Shown: one piece after another, positions 7,696 to 18,326 of the stretch
Layout: every line of letters begins with the position of its first letter
Numbering within the stretch: position 1 is the first letter of the stretch
Source: Hallella colorans
GTDB taxonomy: Bacteria > Bacteroidota > Bacteroidia > Bacteroidales > Bacteroidaceae
DNA: 64,000 nt
Reading direction: 5' to 3'
Assembly: GCF_003096815.1 (NCBI RefSeq)
Contig: NZ_QENY01000001.1
Span: 124,001 to 188,000, forward strand
Notes under the pieces: generated by a model
What the model was told of the DNA's origin: nothing
Databases searched by the model: none
Seen by the model: only the letters and a program-made list of their open reading frames with translations
Position numbers and translations under genes: made by a program

Positions 7696-10008
7696 TCACT
7701 CATACACCTCGTCAATGCCATTTTCGTCTATGTCATCGTCGTGTTTCTGACAAGGATTAAAATCCTCTGGAATGTCAAATGTGGCAGTTGGGCTGTATGG
7801 CAAACTTACGTCACGGTACACTTTTTTCATAAAATAGGCCCAAATAGGTAATGCCATTGTCGCACCTTGTCCCATTCGCATTGAATCAAAGTGTATGTCA
7901 CGTTCCTCGCCACCAACCCAAACACCACTCACCAACTGTGGCGTGAACCCCATAAACCATGCGTCAGAGTTGCGGTTGGTGGTGCCGGTTTTGCCTCCAA
8001 TCTCCCCTTCCATGTTGTATTTAAACCGTAGTCGATGTGCTGTTCCCTCATCGACGACAGCCATCAGTTCGACAAGCATTTTGTAAGCACTTTCTGAACT
8101 TATCACCTCTGTCATGCGAGGTTGGAACTCTGCGAGCTCATTGCCCTCATTGTCTTCTATGCGTGTCACGAACATGGGGGCTATACGGATACCATTGTTG
8201 GGAAAGGCGGTGTAGGCACTCACCATCTCGCCCACCGACACGTCGCATGGGCCAAGACACAAAGACATGGAGGGATGTATATCAGGATTGTCTATACCAA
8301 ACTTATGTAGAATGCTTACAAATTGCCGAGGGTTGAGCCTACTCATCAGATAAGCCGATATCCAGTTGTTGGATTGGGCCAATCCCCATTTCAAAGTGAC
8401 CATCTGCCCATAGCGTCGCCTATTGGCGTTGCGGGGCGTCCATGGCTTGCCCGCCACCACATACGTGCGTTGCACGTTAGGCACAAGGTCGCAAGGCGAC
8501 GCTCCGTTTTCCATAGCGAGCGAATAAAGGAACGGTTTGATGGCCGATCCTATCTGTCGGCGGCCGCCCATCACCATGTCATATTGGAAATGCTCAAAGT
8601 CGATTCCACCCACATACGCCTTGACATGCCCCGTGTGCGTGTCCATACTCATAAATCCTGCGCGCAAGAACGATTTGTAATACCTGATGGAATCTAACGG
8701 TGTCATCACCGTGTCAACGTCTCCGTGATAGGTAAAGATAGACATATCTGTGGGTGTTTTGAAAGCCCTGTCTATCTCGTCGGCCGAATAGCCCGCCTGA
8801 GACATTACTCTGTAACGCTCGCTCTGACGTATGGCTCGCCCCATGATCTGGCGCACCTGCTCGCGAGTGAGATTTTCGGTGAAGGGCGCATTGGGTTTGT
8901 CGCGATTTTCTTTGTCGAACGCTGGTTGTAGGTATTGCGCCACATGGCCATATACGGCCTCCTCCGCGTAACGCTGCATGCGCGAGTCAATGGTGGTGTA
9001 AATACGAAGCCCATCTGCGTACACGTTGTAAGAGCTGCCATCTTTTTTGGTGTTTTTCTTGCACCAACCGCACAGCGGATCTGTGGCGAAAGCTATGGAG
9101 TCGATGACATATTGATGTTTGTTCCACGTCGGGTAATTCTTCTTCTCGGGTCTGTCCATCATCATGTATTGTCGCAAAAACTCACGCATGTACACGGCCA
9201 TGCCGTCCTTATGAGTGGTGCGGTGGAAGTTGAGGGCCACTGCCTCAGATGCGAGCTGGTCATATTCCGCGCGGGAAAGATAACCAGCCTTAACCATTTG
9301 GTTGAGCACCACGTTGCGACGGGCTTTGCTTCGCTCTGGATAGCGCACAGGGTTGAAATAAGATGGATTTTTGCACAAGCCCACCAAGAGTGCCGATTCT
9401 GTCACGGAAAGCGCTTGGGGGTCTTTGTTAAAATAGGTCTTAGCTGCGGTCTTAATACCCGTGGCTCCATGCAAGAAGTCGAAATAGTTGAGGTATAGCG
9501 CAATGATTTCTTCCTTGGTGAAATTGCGTTCCAGTTTGACGGCTATGATCCACTCTATTGGTTTCTGCAACATGCGCTCTAAAGTGGATTTCGCTGGAGT
9601 GGAATAAAGCTGTTTGGCCAATTGTTGAGTGATGGTACTGCCACCGCCGGCACTCTCTTGTCCGAGGATGCCACGCTTGATAACAGCGCGCGCCAAGGCT
9701 ATGAAATCTATGCCTGAATGTTCGTAAAACCGCTCGTCCTCCGTGGCCACAAGGGCATGAACCAAGTGTGGCGAGAGCTTTGAATACGAAACTGGGATGC
9801 GATTGGCTCGATCCAAGTTATAGGTTCCTATCACTTTGCCATCAGCCGAATAGATAAGCGAAGCCGACTTATTGATTGGGTTTTGAAGATGCTCGATGTC
9901 AGGAGAGTAGCCTATAATGCCATACCAAATGAGAAAAAACAGAATGGCGATTGTCACCACTATGAAAAACGAAAAGATCCAAAGAGATTTTATAATGCAC
10001 TTTCTCAT
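7696..10008 (-). CDS. Penicillin-binding protein 1A (class A PBP)
   Basis: Bifunctional peptidoglycan glycosyltransferase/transpeptidase, about 770 residues, anchored in the inner membrane by one helix (about residues 10-32). The glycosyltransferase domain shows EDERFYEHSGID (90-101) and STITQQLAK (124-132). The transpeptidase domain has the nucleophile motif SAIK (488-491), SNN (546-548) and KTGTT (673-677). The ATG at 10008 gives a normal N-terminus; an in-frame ATG at 10035 would add nine residues. It is divergent from pyrB. All catalytic motifs are intact, so it should be an active cell-wall synthase. Confidence 0.95.
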   Translation of the reverse strand: MRKCIIKSLWIFSFFIVVTIAILFFLIWYGIIGYSPDIEHLQNPINKSASLIYSADGKVIGTYNLDRANRIPVSYSKLSPHLVHALVATEDERFYEHSGIDFIALARAVIKRGILGQESAGGGSTITQQLAKQLYSTPAKSTLERMLQKPIEWIIAVKLERNFTKEEIIALYLNYFDFLHGATGIKTAAKTYFNKDPQALSVTESALLVGLCKNPSYFNPVRYPERSKARRNVVLNQMVKAGYLSRAEYDQLASEAVALNFHRTTHKDGMAVYMREFLRQYMMMDRPEKKNYPTWNKHQYVIDSIAFATDPLCGWCKKNTKKDGSSYNVYADGLRIYTTIDSRMQRYAEEAVYGHVAQYLQPAFDKENRDKPNAPFTENLTREQVRQIMGRAIRQSERYRVMSQAGYSADEIDRAFKTPTDMSIFTYHGDVDTVMTPLDSIRYYKSFLRAGFMSMDTHTGHVKAYVGGIDFEHFQYDMVMGGRRQIGSAIKPFLYSLAMENGASPCDLVPNVQRTYVVAGKPWTPRNANRRRYGQMVTLKWGLAQSNNWISAYLMSRLNPRQFVSILHKFGIDNPDIHPSMSLCLGPCDVSVGEMVSAYTAFPNNGIRIAPMFVTRIEDNEGNELAEFQPRMTEVISSESAYKMLVELMAVVDEGTAHRLRFKYNMEGEIGGKTGTTNRNSDAWFMGFTPQLVSGVWVGGEERDIHFDSMRMGQGATMALPIWAYFMKKVYRDVSLPYSPTATFDIPEDFNPCQKHDDDIDENGIDEVYE

Positions 10009-10084
10009 AATTGATAGGTGAAATAATTTCTGCAAAAATACTATTTTTCTTTTAATTGATGCTTAAATAATAGAAAATTATCTG

Positions 10085-10093
10085 TAACTTCGC
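10085..10093 (+). promoter_or_regulatory. Possible -7 element of pyrBI
   Basis: TAACTTCGC, one mismatch to TAnnTTTGC, lies 33 bases before the pyrB ATG. No convincing -33 element. Confidence 0.35.
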
Positions 10094-10125
10094 ACTCAAA
10101 TACGCAACCATTAATCAATTAACAA

Positions 10126-11073
10126 ATGAAAAATCATGACTTTGTGACGATTGCCGACTTAACCAAGGAGGAGATAAGCTACCTGCTTGAGATGGCACAG
10201 GAGTTTGAAAAACACCCTAACAGGGACATCCTAAAAGGTAAAGTCGTGGCTACGCTGTTCTTCGAGCCATCCACCAGAACGCAGCTCAGCTTTCAGACGG
10301 CCGCCAATAGGTTAGGCGCACGGGTCATCGGTTTTTCTGACGCGAAGACATCGAGTACAACAAAGGGTGAGACGTTGAAAGACACCATCCTCATGGTGAG
10401 CAATTATGCTGATATTATCGTGATGCGCCACTATATAGAAGGAGCCGCGCGATATGCCTCTGAGGTGGCCCCCGTGCCCATCGTCAACGCTGGCGACGGC
10501 GCGCACATGCACCCATCGCAATGTCTGTTGGACCTCTACTCTATTTACAAGACACAGGGCACGTTAGAAAACCTAAACATCTATTTGGTGGGCGATTTAA
10601 GATATGGGCGAACCGTGCACTCGCTTATCACAGCCATGCGACACTACAACCCAACGTTCCACTTTATCGCACCGCAGGAACTTGCTATGCCACAAGAATA
10701 TAAATTGTATTGCAAACAGAAAGGCATTAAATATTATGAGCATACAGATTTTGACGAGAAAGTGATAGCAGATGCGGACATCTTGTACATGACGCGGGTG
10801 CAGAAAGAGCGTTTCTCTGATTTGATGGAATATGAAAAAGTCAAGAACGTGTATATCTTGCGCGCCGCAATGCTCTCAAACGCCAAACCTAACATGAGAA
10901 TATTGCATCCACTGCCACGCGTCAATGAGATAGCTTATGACGTGGACGATAATCCGCATGCTTACTACATACAGCAAGCCAAGAATGGACTTTACGCTCG
11001 TGAGGCCATTTTCTGTCACTGTTTGGGAATATCGCTCAATGACATCCGAGCTGACAAAACGATCATAGGCTGA
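10126..11073 (+). CDS. pyrB: Aspartate carbamoyltransferase, catalytic chain
   Basis: Condenses carbamoyl phosphate with L-aspartate, the committed step of pyrimidine synthesis. 315 residues. The carbamoyl-phosphate motif FEPSTRT is at residues 46-52, HPSQCLLDL near 126, and HPLPRVNEI near 265. The regulatory chain gene pyrI follows after 32 bases, so the product is likely the allosteric PyrB-PyrI holoenzyme. pyrF, a later step of the same pathway, is found separately at 21373. Confidence 0.97.
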   Translation: MKNHDFVTIADLTKEEISYLLEMAQEFEKHPNRDILKGKVVATLFFEPSTRTQLSFQTAANRLGARVIGFSDAKTSSTTKGETLKDTILMVSNYADIIVMRHYIEGAARYASEVAPVPIVNAGDGAHMHPSQCLLDLYSIYKTQGTLENLNIYLVGDLRYGRTVHSLITAMRHYNPTFHFIAPQELAMPQEYKLYCKQKGIKYYEHTDFDEKVIADADILYMTRVQKERFSDLMEYEKVKNVYILRAAMLSNAKPNMRILHPLPRVNEIAYDVDDNPHAYYIQQAKNGLYAREAIFCHCLGISLNDIRADKTIIG

Positions 11074-11105
11074 CAAGACTTAACCTTTATAGCATAAATA
11101 TCGAG

Positions 11106-11561
11106 ATGGGAAAAAAAGAACTGCAAGTTGCCGCCATTGAGAATGGCACCGTTATTGACCATATACCCGCCGACAAAACATATCAGGTGGTGAGACTGCT
11201 CAACCTGCACAATTTGGACGTGCAAGTAACCATTGGCTACAATCTCCCTTCCAAAAAGATAGGCAAGAAGGGCATAATAAAAATTGCCGATAAGTTTTTT
11301 ACAAATGAGGAAATAAGCCGCCTGTCTGTCATTGCGCCAAAAATTATCCTTAACACCATCAAAAACTATGAGGTGGTGGAGAAAAAAACTGTTGAGACAC
11401 CAGACGCATTGCATGGCATTATAAAATGCAACAACCCCAAGTGTATCACCAACAATGAGCCTATGCCAACCTATTTCACCATCGTAGACAAAGCGTTGGG
11501 CATTGTGAAATGTCATTATTGCGACATGGAGCAAGACATCGAGCAGGTGGAATTGGCATAG
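11106..11561 (+). CDS. pyrI: Aspartate carbamoyltransferase, regulatory chain
   Basis: 151-residue regulatory subunit that binds nucleotide effectors in the N-terminal domain and a structural zinc in the C-terminal domain. The zinc ligands are seen as CNNPKC and, after about 20 residues, CHYC together with the preceding KC. The start ATG at 11106 follows pyrB by 32 bases, so the two are one operon. Length is normal for the family. Confidence 0.96.
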   Translation: MGKKELQVAAIENGTVIDHIPADKTYQVVRLLNLHNLDVQVTIGYNLPSKKIGKKGIIKIADKFFTNEEISRLSVIAPKIILNTIKNYEVVEKKTVETPDALHGIIKCNNPKCITNNEPMPTYFTIVDKALGIVKCHYCDMEQDIEQVELA

Positions 11562-11629
11562 TCGAAAGGGAATAAGCGGAGAAAATGACCTTTAAATTAA
11601 ATATTCACAAATTTTCAACGCTATTATAC

Positions 11630-11661
11630 TTGTTATTAAAAGATTAAATGCTTATATTTGC
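11630..11661 (+). promoter_or_regulatory. Promoter of glyA
   Basis: TTG at 11630-11632, a 20-base spacer, and TATATTTGC at 11653-11661. This is a close match to the Bacteroidota consensus. The expected start site is near 11668, giving a leader of about 40 bases. Confidence 0.75.
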
Positions 11662-11708
11662 AACCAAATCGGAACTTTACAATTCATTAATCCTATAAAA
11701 TCAAATCT

Positions 11709-12989
11709 ATGGAAAAAGACCAAGAAATTTTTGACCTTATCGAACAGGAACACCAACGCCAACTTAGGGGTATGGAGCTCATTGCGTCTGAAAACTTCGT
11801 GAGCGAAGAGGTAATGAACGCGATGGGTAGTTTTTTAACCAATAAATATGCAGAGGGACTTCCTGGCAAACGATATTATGGAGGTTGCCAAGTGGTAGAC
11901 CAAGTGGAGACACTTGCCATTGAGCGCGTAAAGAAACTCTTCGGCGCAGAGTTTGCCAATGTACAGCCTCACTCTGGCGCACAGGCTAACCAAGCTGTAC
12001 TGTTGGCCGTGCTTAAACCCGGAGATACGTTTATGGGACTCGACCTTGACCACGGTGGGCACCTCTCACACGGTAGCCCTGTGAACACGTCGGGCATCCT
12101 GTACAAACCAGTGGGCTATACACTCAACCGTGAGACAGGGCGCGTGGACTATGACGAAATGGAGCGTTTGGCCAAGGAGCACAAGCCCAAACTCATCATT
12201 GGCGGAGGCTCTGCCTACAGCCGCGAGTGGGATTACGCCCGCATGCGCAAGATAGCTGATGAGGTGGGTGCCATATTTATGGTAGACATGGCTCATCCCG
12301 CCGGACTGATCGCTGCCGGACTGCTGGAAAATCCAGTGAAATACGCTCACATTGTAACAACCACTACGCACAAAACCTTGCGTGGTCCACGCGGTGGAGT
12401 TATATTAATAGGTAAAGACTTTGACAATCCTTGGGGATTGACTACCAAGAAGGGAGTGGTGAAAAAGATGAGCACCCTCATCAACTCTGCCGTTTTCCCT
12501 GGCAACCAAGGTGGCCCATTGGAGCACGTCATCGCAGCCAAGGCTGTGGGCTTCAATGAAAATCTTGCCCCATCGTGGAAAGAATATGCCAAGCAGGTGA
12601 AAGCCAACGCCAAAGTATTGGCACAAGATCTTGTGGACCATGGGTTCAGCATCGTGAGCGGTGGCACAGACAACCACTCAATGTTGCTTGACCTTCGTCA
12701 GAAATATCCAGACTTGACGGGTAAAGTAGCAGAAGCAGCTTTGGTGGCCGCTGACCTCACTGTGAACAAAAACAAGGTGCCCTACGATGAACGCAGCGCA
12801 TTCCAGACATCAGGCATTCGCTTGGGAACAGCTGCCTTGACCACTCGTGGCGCCAAGGAAGATTTGATGCACTTGGTGGCAGACCTCATCGATACCGTGC
12901 TGAAAGATCCTGAGAACGATCAGGTGATCAAACAAGTACGTGAGAAAGTAAATGCCACCATGAAGGAATATCCTTTGTTTGCATACTAA
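11709..12989 (+). CDS. glyA: Serine hydroxymethyltransferase
   Basis: PLP enzyme that interconverts serine plus tetrahydrofolate with glycine plus 5,10-methylene-tetrahydrofolate; main source of one-carbon units. 426 residues. The PLP lysine lies in [14 protein letters not shown] (about residue 223), and the N-terminal LIASENF and GKRYYGG blocks are intact. It has its own promoter and is followed by a hairpin at 13025-13069. Cytosolic; full length for the family. Confidence 0.98.
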   Translation: MEKDQEIFDLIEQEHQRQLRGMELIASENFVSEEVMNAMGSFLTNKYAEGLPGKRYYGGCQVVDQVETLAIERVKKLFGAEFANVQPHSGAQANQAVLLAVLKPGDTFMGLDLDHGGHLSHGSPVNTSGILYKPVGYTLNRETGRVDYDEMERLAKEHKPKLIIGGGSAYSREWDYARMRKIADEVGAIFMVDMAHPAGLIAAGLLENPVKYAHIVTTTTHKTLRGPRGGVILIGKDFDNPWGLTTKKGVVKKMSTLINSAVFPGNQGGPLEHVIAAKAVGFNENLAPSWKEYAKQVKANAKVLAQDLVDHGFSIVSGGTDNHSMLLDLRQKYPDLTGKVAEAALVAADLTVNKNKVPYDERSAFQTSGIRLGTAALTTRGAKEDLMHLVADLIDTVLKDPENDQVIKQVREKVNATMKEYPLFAY

Positions 12990-13024
12990 AATAAAAGATT
13001 AAAACACTCGCACCTGCAAAGGAT

Positions 13025-13069
13025 GATAGGGACGCTGAATTGGGAATATTTCCTGGTTGCGTCCCTATC
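13025..13069 (+). promoter_or_regulatory. Hairpin between glyA and the next start codon
   Basis: A perfect 11-bp stem, GATAGGGACGC and GCGTCCCTATC, around a 23-base loop, ending four bases before the ATG at 13074. There is no T-run, so it is a poor terminator. Its position would cover the translation initiation region of the downstream gene. A frame open from 13023 through the hairpin is less likely to be the real start. Confidence 0.6.
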
Positions 13070-13073
13070 TGTT

Positions 13074-13643
13074 ATGAAAAAGAAATTGAAAATTAGACAC
13101 GTCATATTCATCACGCTCGCACTATGCAGTTTGGTAGCGTTTGGTCAAACACCTATTGCCAACCGTGTAAAAGCCGTGGCAAAAAAACTTCCGCAAAGCG
13201 CCACGGTGGTGGCGAAATACACAGACAACCAACGTCATTGTCTATACTACATTCACGACAATCGCCTTTTCTGTTATGATGTTATGACCAATCGTTGCGA
13301 GGAAACCGTATTCTCGAGCGATGCCTATCACAGCATCGTCTCATCATGGCTCAGTCCAGACGGAAACTTCTTTTTTTTAGTGGTGGACCGGGGTTTCTCT
13401 GGAGCGGCATATTGGAATGCTGGACAAGCGCTTTGGCGCTACGATTCGCGTCGAAAGCAATCATACAAGGTGGGAGAAGGGTTTGAAATAAAGCACCGAA
13501 GGGGTTGCAACGTCATTAAACGAGGCACGCGCTGTCTAAATCCACATGCAACAATCAAGCAACAAAGATGGATGGCAAAAGACCATTATTACGACCTCTA
13601 TGGCAAAGTGATATGGAGCAAAGATGAATATGAGGTAAAATAA
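13074..13643 (+). CDS. Secreted protein of unknown function
   Basis: About 189 residues, not assigned to a family. An N-terminal signal peptide (MKKKLKIRH, then a hydrophobic stretch, cut near AFGQ) predicts export to the periplasm. The body contains a motif like a beta-propeller blade, with LSPDGNFFFLVVDRG followed by ALWRYD, as in WD40/PD40 repeats. The C-terminus is basic and cysteine-containing. It is too short for a full propeller. The start at 13074 is chosen because it begins the signal peptide and lies just after the hairpin. Confidence 0.6.
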   Translation: MKKKLKIRHVIFITLALCSLVAFGQTPIANRVKAVAKKLPQSATVVAKYTDNQRHCLYYIHDNRLFCYDVMTNRCEETVFSSDAYHSIVSSWLSPDGNFFFLVVDRGFSGAAYWNAGQALWRYDSRRKQSYKVGEGFEIKHRRGCNVIKRGTRCLNPHATIKQQRWMAKDHYYDLYGKVIWSKDEYEVK

Positions 13644-13725
13644 GGTAGATGATAAACCTTATTTACACCACGTTTTTTGATAGAAGCAGCCACGGAAGCC
13701 ATCAGAAATCGTGACATAGGAAACC

Positions 13726-14562
13726 CTATCTCACGGTGATGTGAAAACAACCTTGTTTCACTTCGTACTTGATATAACATCGGCCAGACTCTCGCATATC
13801 GCGCAAAACTTCAGCAAGGATGTATTTCAAGGTGTCATTGCGCACTTTCCAACGATTTTCGCCGGGTGCCTCAACCGTTTTATAACGATTGTAGCACACG
13901 TCAAACGTGGTGCCGTACAGATGACAACTGTTCTCGGTGGCGTTGAAATTTCTATTTCTCAACTTAGCCACATCATCCTTGGTACGCAGCGCGCTGGTGA
14001 CGATCACTTGATGAAGGGGTACGCCTTTCATCTGCAAACTGTCATAAAAATTGCGCCCAATGTCATGCAACAAGTTCGAGGCGCGAGGCACTAAGTAAGG
14101 TATGCTGTTGTTAAGTTTGTCTATATGGAAATAAGGATTGCTGCCCACGTAGACCAACTCAGACTTGCGCCGCTCCGCATCATCGCGATTTAAGACAGGC
14201 TTCACGCCCCATTGTTTGGCCGCGACATGCTGAACGTCTTGCATGTCAGGAAATGTTTTGGAATAACTGGATACACTCATGATCTTGGTTTGGGCCACAG
14301 AGCCATCCGCATTAAAAAATCTTGAATGAGGCGAACCATCATGATGAACATCAATTGGCACTGGCTCACTCTTTATTCTGTTGGCAACTTGAGTGCTGTC
14401 AGATTTTGGCCGTTCGACTTTACGTTCCGCTGTGACAATGTCATTAGACTTGTTGGCAGGCATTTTGTCATTGGCAACTGATGGAAAGATGCAGCGCACG
14501 ATCGCCAACACGACAGTGACGACCAGAAAACCTTCAAGATACCTCTTCTTCGTTATTTTCAT
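13726..14562 (-). CDS. DUF5715 family protein (peptidase M15-like)
   Basis: About 278 residues, recognised as DUF5715, a Bacteroidota family related to D-Ala-D-Ala carboxypeptidases of the M15/VanY fold. An N-terminal signal anchor follows MKITKKRYLEG. The zinc-type pattern is seen in CHLYGTTFDVCY (His and Asp ligands) and the C-terminal GCFHITVR (second His), preceded by SALRTKDDVAKL. It probably acts on peptidoglycan stem peptides in the periplasm. ATG at 14562 gives a proper signal anchor; longer in-frame starts upstream cross the promoter. Ends convergent with the gene at 13074. Confidence 0.82.
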   Translation of the reverse strand: MKITKKRYLEGFLVVTVVLAIVRCIFPSVANDKMPANKSNDIVTAERKVERPKSDSTQVANRIKSEPVPIDVHHDGSPHSRFFNADGSVAQTKIMSVSSYSKTFPDMQDVQHVAAKQWGVKPVLNRDDAERRKSELVYVGSNPYFHIDKLNNSIPYLVPRASNLLHDIGRNFYDSLQMKGVPLHQVIVTSALRTKDDVAKLRNRNFNATENSCHLYGTTFDVCYNRYKTVEAPGENRWKVRNDTLKYILAEVLRDMRESGRCYIKYEVKQGCFHITVR

Positions 14563-14569
14563 TTCAATT

Positions 14570-14578
14570 GCAAAAATA
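14570..14578 (-). promoter_or_regulatory. -7 element of the DUF5715 gene
   Basis: On the minus strand TATTTTTGC lies only seven bases before the ATG at 14562, so the transcript would start at or next to the start codon. This supports 14562 as the earliest usable start and suggests a leaderless or near-leaderless message. Confidence 0.5.
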
Positions 14579-14675
14579 GTACAATTCAAAAGAATTACAA
14601 AACAAAATGATAGGAAAAGCAAAAACGTAAAAAGATATTTTCAAGCATTTTGTTTTCTGTTTCACATAAATATTG

Positions 14676-14684
14676 TAATTTTGC
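14676..14684 (+). promoter_or_regulatory. -7 element of the phoH gene
   Basis: TAATTTTGC, a full match to TAnnTTTGC, lies 34 bases before the TTG start at 14719. A TTTG at 14649-14652 is a possible -33 element, though the 23-base spacer is long. Confidence 0.6.
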
Positions 14685-14718
14685 ATCAATACAAATTATT
14701 ACTTTATAATCAAGCAAC

Positions 14719-15750
14719 TTGATAGAGAAGCATATAGTTTTGGAGGACATTGACCCTGTGGTCTTCTATGGTGTTAACAACACCCACCTTCAAATGTTGA
14801 AATCTTTGTTCCCACGATTTAGAATAATGGCGCGGGATAACGTTATCAGAATCTTGGGCGATAGCGATGATATGCCACGTATTGAAGTCTGCATTGAGAA
14901 AATGCGCAAGCATGTACTGAAATACAACGCTATTTCCGACGAGGATATTTTGGACATAATTCACGGCCATCAAACCAAGGCTGACTCCGTCAAAAACGTT
15001 GTTGTGTACAGCACTTCTGGCAAACCTATCAGAGGCAGGTCGGCCAACCAACAGCAACTCGTCGACGCTTTTGAAAAAAAAGACATGATCTTTGCGGTAG
15101 GTCCAGCAGGAACGGGAAAGACATACCTTAGCATCGCCTTGGCCGTAAAAGCCTTGAAAGAGAAAAGTGCAAAAAAAATCATACTGAGCAGGCCGGCTGT
15201 TGAGGCTGGCGAGAAATTGGGATTTCTGCCCGGAGACATGAAAGAGAAGATAGATCCCTATCTCCAACCACTCTACGACTCATTGGAAGACATGATCCCC
15301 GCCAACCGTTTGCAAGACCTGCTCGACAAGAATATCATACAAATTGCCCCCTTGGCATTCATGCGCGGTCGCACGCTCAATGATGCCGTGGTTATTCTCG
15401 ACGAGGCGCAAAACACGACCACGGCACAAATAAGAATGTTTCTTACCCGAATGGGATGGAACTCCAAGATGATAATAACGGGCGACATGACTCAAATAGA
15501 CTTGCCGCACAACCAAAAAAGCGGTCTCAAAGAAGCTCTTGAGATACTCTCGGGCATAGACGATATTGCTGTTATCAATCTCACACAAAAAGATATTGTA
15601 AGGCATAAACTTGTAACAAGCATTGTCAACGCATACCAAGCTTACGACAAAAAAAAACTTTATGAGCATGACGATGACCAAAAAAGCGACCCTAACACAC
15701 ATGCGTCACGTCATATTTCAGAGCACAATGGCGAAAACGATAGTAAATAG
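14719..15750 (+). CDS. phoH: PhoH family ATPase
   Basis: Cytosolic P-loop ATPase of 343 residues linked in other bacteria to RNA metabolism and ribosome-associated YbeY. An N-terminal KH-like region (about 1-90) precedes the PhoH domain, with Walker A GPAGTGKT at 128-135 and Walker [12 protein letters not shown] near 226-236. The C-terminal tail is acidic and His-rich. The start is probably TTG at 14719 (TTG ATA GAG AAG), because no in-frame ATG exists upstream of the conserved N-terminus. Followed after 68 bases by purC. Confidence 0.92.
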   Translation: MIEKHIVLEDIDPVVFYGVNNTHLQMLKSLFPRFRIMARDNVIRILGDSDDMPRIEVCIEKMRKHVLKYNAISDEDILDIIHGHQTKADSVKNVVVYSTSGKPIRGRSANQQQLVDAFEKKDMIFAVGPAGTGKTYLSIALAVKALKEKSAKKIILSRPAVEAGEKLGFLPGDMKEKIDPYLQPLYDSLEDMIPANRLQDLLDKNIIQIAPLAFMRGRTLNDAVVILDEAQNTTTAQIRMFLTRMGWNSKMIITGDMTQIDLPHNQKSGLKEALEILSGIDDIAVINLTQKDIVRHKLVTSIVNAYQAYDKKKLYEHDDDQKSDPNTHASRHISEHNGENDSK

Positions 15751-15818
15751 TCAAATCATTTAAAATAGGAGCCCCACTGCCAAAGGCACTTCTTGCAATA
15801 GGTAAGGGGAAAGATTTT

Positions 15819-16769
15819 ATGAAAGCATTAACAAGTACCGATTTCCATTTTGATGGACAAAAGAGCGTTTATCACGGTAAAGTCCGCGATGTTTACAACA
15901 TTAACGACGACCTGATTGTAATGGTCGCCACCGACAGAATTTCTGCTTTTGACGTGGTTTTACCCAAGGGTATCCCTTACAAAGGACAAGTTTTGAACCA
16001 AATCGCCTCCAAATTTTTGGATTCCACGAGTGACATTTGTCCCAACTGGAAACTCGCCACACCAGACCCAATGGTTACGGTGGGCGTGAAATGCGAGGGG
16101 TTTCGGGTTGAGATGATTATTCGGTCTATCCTTACAGGCTCTGCATGGAGAGCTTACAAAGACGGTTGCCGTGAGCTTTGTGGCGTAAAATTGCCTGATG
16201 GAATGCGTGAAAACGAGCGTTTTCCTGAGCCTATCGTAACCCCAACAACTAAGGCGGACGAGGGCCATGACCTGAATATATCGCGCGAGGAAATCATTAA
16301 ACAAGGCATTGTGTCTGCTGAAGATTATTCAGTTATTGAAGATTGGACACGCAAACTCTTTGCTCGCGGACAGAAAATAGCTGCCGAGCACGGACTCATA
16401 CTTGTGGATACCAAGTATGAATTTGGAAAAAACGGCGATCAAATCTATCTCATTGACGAGATACATACCCCCGATTCAAGCCGCTATTTCTATGCTGATG
16501 GCTATGAAGAACGCTTCAAGAAGGGAGAACCACAACGGCAACTCTCTAAAGAATTTGTTCGCCAGTGGCTCATAGAGCACGATTTTATGAACGAGCCAGG
16601 CCAAAAAATGCCAGAAATCACCGATGAATACGCAGAGAGCGTATCCGAAAGATATATAGAGCTCTATGAGCACATCACTGGTGAAAAGTTCCAAAAAGCA
16701 GCACAAGAAGATAATCTTGCCGCTCGTATTGAGAAGAACGTGAAGGATTATCTTGCTTCACGCAAGTAA
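15819..16769 (+). CDS. purC: SAICAR synthetase
   Basis: Phosphoribosylaminoimidazole-succinocarboxamide synthase, the ATP-dependent ligation of aspartate to CAIR in purine synthesis. 316 residues, the long form usual in Bacteroidota. The N-terminal ATP-binding region contains GKVRDVY and [19 protein letters not shown] and LVDTKYEFG with [12 protein letters not shown] follow. First gene of a close + strand series with menG/ubiE and aroE; purM lies 1.6 kb downstream. Confidence 0.97.
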   Translation: MKALTSTDFHFDGQKSVYHGKVRDVYNINDDLIVMVATDRISAFDVVLPKGIPYKGQVLNQIASKFLDSTSDICPNWKLATPDPMVTVGVKCEGFRVEMIIRSILTGSAWRAYKDGCRELCGVKLPDGMRENERFPEPIVTPTTKADEGHDLNISREEIIKQGIVSAEDYSVIEDWTRKLFARGQKIAAEHGLILVDTKYEFGKNGDQIYLIDEIHTPDSSRYFYADGYEERFKKGEPQRQLSKEFVRQWLIEHDFMNEPGQKMPEITDEYAESVSERYIELYEHITGEKFQKAAQEDNLAARIEKNVKDYLASRK

Positions 16770-16778
16770 ATCTCATAC

Positions 16779-17513
16779 ATGTATCAGCAAGAAAACATAA
16801 AACCCTACGGCAAAAGCGGTGAGAAAGGCAAGCTCGTGGAAAAGATGTTCGACAACATCGCAGACCATTACGACTTCCTTAATCACGGCTTGTCGTGGAA
16901 TATTGACAAAGGATGGAGGCGCAAAGCCATCAAGCGACTTGAGCGTTTCCATCCTCAAGTTATTCTCGACATAGCTACCGGGACGGGAGATTTTGCCATG
17001 TTGGCAGCCAGAACATTGCATCCCAAACAAGTGATCGGCGCGGATATATCAGAGGGAATGATGGCTGTGGGCAAAAAAAAAGTGGCCGAAGCCAACTTGC
17101 AAGACATTGTAACGTTCCAAAAGGAAGACTCTCTCAACATGTCTTTTGCTGACAATAGTTTCGATGCCGTGACCGTAGCATTTGGTATCCGAAATTTCCA
17201 AGACCTTGACAAAGGCCTTCGAGAAATATGCCGCGTGCTGAAACCCAATGGCCATCTTGTCATCATCGAGCTAACCACACCGATCTCTTTTCCGATGAGA
17301 CAACTTTTCAAGCTCTATTCGCACACCTTTTTGCCTGCTTATGCTCATCTCATTTCAAAAGACAAAAGCGCTTACCAATATCTCACGGCCACAATCGAGG
17401 CGTTTCCGCATGGCGAGCAACTCATGGGCATCCTTCAGAAAGCAGGATTTAAAGAAACAGCTTTCAAGCGAATGACTTTTGGCATTTGCACGCTCTGCGT
17501 CGCGACAAAATAA
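16779..17513 (+). CDS. ubiE: Demethylmenaquinone methyltransferase
   Basis: SAM-dependent C-methyltransferase for the last step of menaquinone synthesis (MenG/UbiE). 244 residues, a normal length. SAM motif I is [11 protein letters not shown] (about residues 63-73), followed by GADISEGMM and the post-motifs AFGIRNFQD and NGHLVIIEL. Bacteroidales use menaquinone, so MenG activity is the expected one. Starts 9 bases after the purC stop, so the two are cotranscribed. Confidence 0.95.
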   Translation: MYQQENIKPYGKSGEKGKLVEKMFDNIADHYDFLNHGLSWNIDKGWRRKAIKRLERFHPQVILDIATGTGDFAMLAARTLHPKQVIGADISEGMMAVGKKKVAEANLQDIVTFQKEDSLNMSFADNSFDAVTVAFGIRNFQDLDKGLREICRVLKPNGHLVIIELTTPISFPMRQLFKLYSHTFLPAYAHLISKDKSAYQYLTATIEAFPHGEQLMGILQKAGFKETAFKRMTFGICTLCVATK

Positions 17514-17563
17514 CATCCGGAAACTTTACACACCATTCATAGACTCACTAAAAGCAAATCATC

Positions 17564-18310
17564 ATGGATATATACGGACTTATAGGCTATCCACTTGGAC
17601 ACTCTTTTTCCATCAGTTATTTCAACGAAAAATTCCAAAACGAGGGTATCGATGCCGTTTATAACAATTTCGAGATACCGACCATAGAGGATTTTCCAGA
17701 AGTAGTCGACACAAATCCAGACCTTCGAGGTTTGAATGTCACTATACCCTACAAGGAGCAAGTGATCAAGTATTTAGACGAATTAAGTCCTGAAGCTCAA
17801 GCCATTGGAGCCGTCAATGTTATCAAGGTGACTCGTCGAGGCAAAAAAAACACACTAAAGGGCTTTAACAGCGATGTTATTGGCTTCACGAAGAGCATCG
17901 AGCCATTGCTCAAATCATGCCATAAGAAAGCCTTGTTGCTTGGTACGGGCGGCGCCTCCAAAGCCGTGGACTATGGCCTGAGATCTCTCGGCCTCAAAAC
18001 CTTAAAAGTGAGTCGTACAAACAAACACCCTGCCATAACATACGAAGACGTTACACCCAAGATGGTCAAAGACTACAACGTCATCGTCAATTGTACGCCG
18101 GTGGGAATGTATCCGCACGCTGACGAATGCCCTCGACTACCTTACGAGGCTATGGACAGCAACACTTTATTGTATGATTTGTTATACAACCCAGACGAAA
18201 CGCTCTTTATGAAAAAGGGCAAAGCGCAAGGCGCCACGGTAAAAAACGGCTTGGAAATGCTTCTCTTGCAAGCATTCGAAAGTTGGAGATTTTGGAATCA
18301 ACAAGATTAA
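17564..18310 (+). CDS. aroE: Shikimate dehydrogenase
   Basis: Reduces 3-dehydroshikimate to shikimate with NADPH in aromatic amino acid and folate synthesis. 248 residues. The substrate site shows LGHSFS near the N-terminus and LNVTIPYKE with the catalytic lysine; the dinucleotide loop is LGTGGASKA. The C-terminal NGLEMLLLQAFESW is typical. It lies between menG/ubiE and purM on the same strand with 50- and 16-base gaps. Confidence 0.95.
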   Translation: MDIYGLIGYPLGHSFSISYFNEKFQNEGIDAVYNNFEIPTIEDFPEVVDTNPDLRGLNVTIPYKEQVIKYLDELSPEAQAIGAVNVIKVTRRGKKNTLKGFNSDVIGFTKSIEPLLKSCHKKALLLGTGGASKAVDYGLRSLGLKTLKVSRTNKHPAITYEDVTPKMVKDYNVIVNCTPVGMYPHADECPRLPYEAMDSNTLLYDLLYNPDETLFMKKGKAQGATVKNGLEMLLLQAFESWRFWNQQD

Positions 18311-18326
18311 ACACAACTTTTCAATT

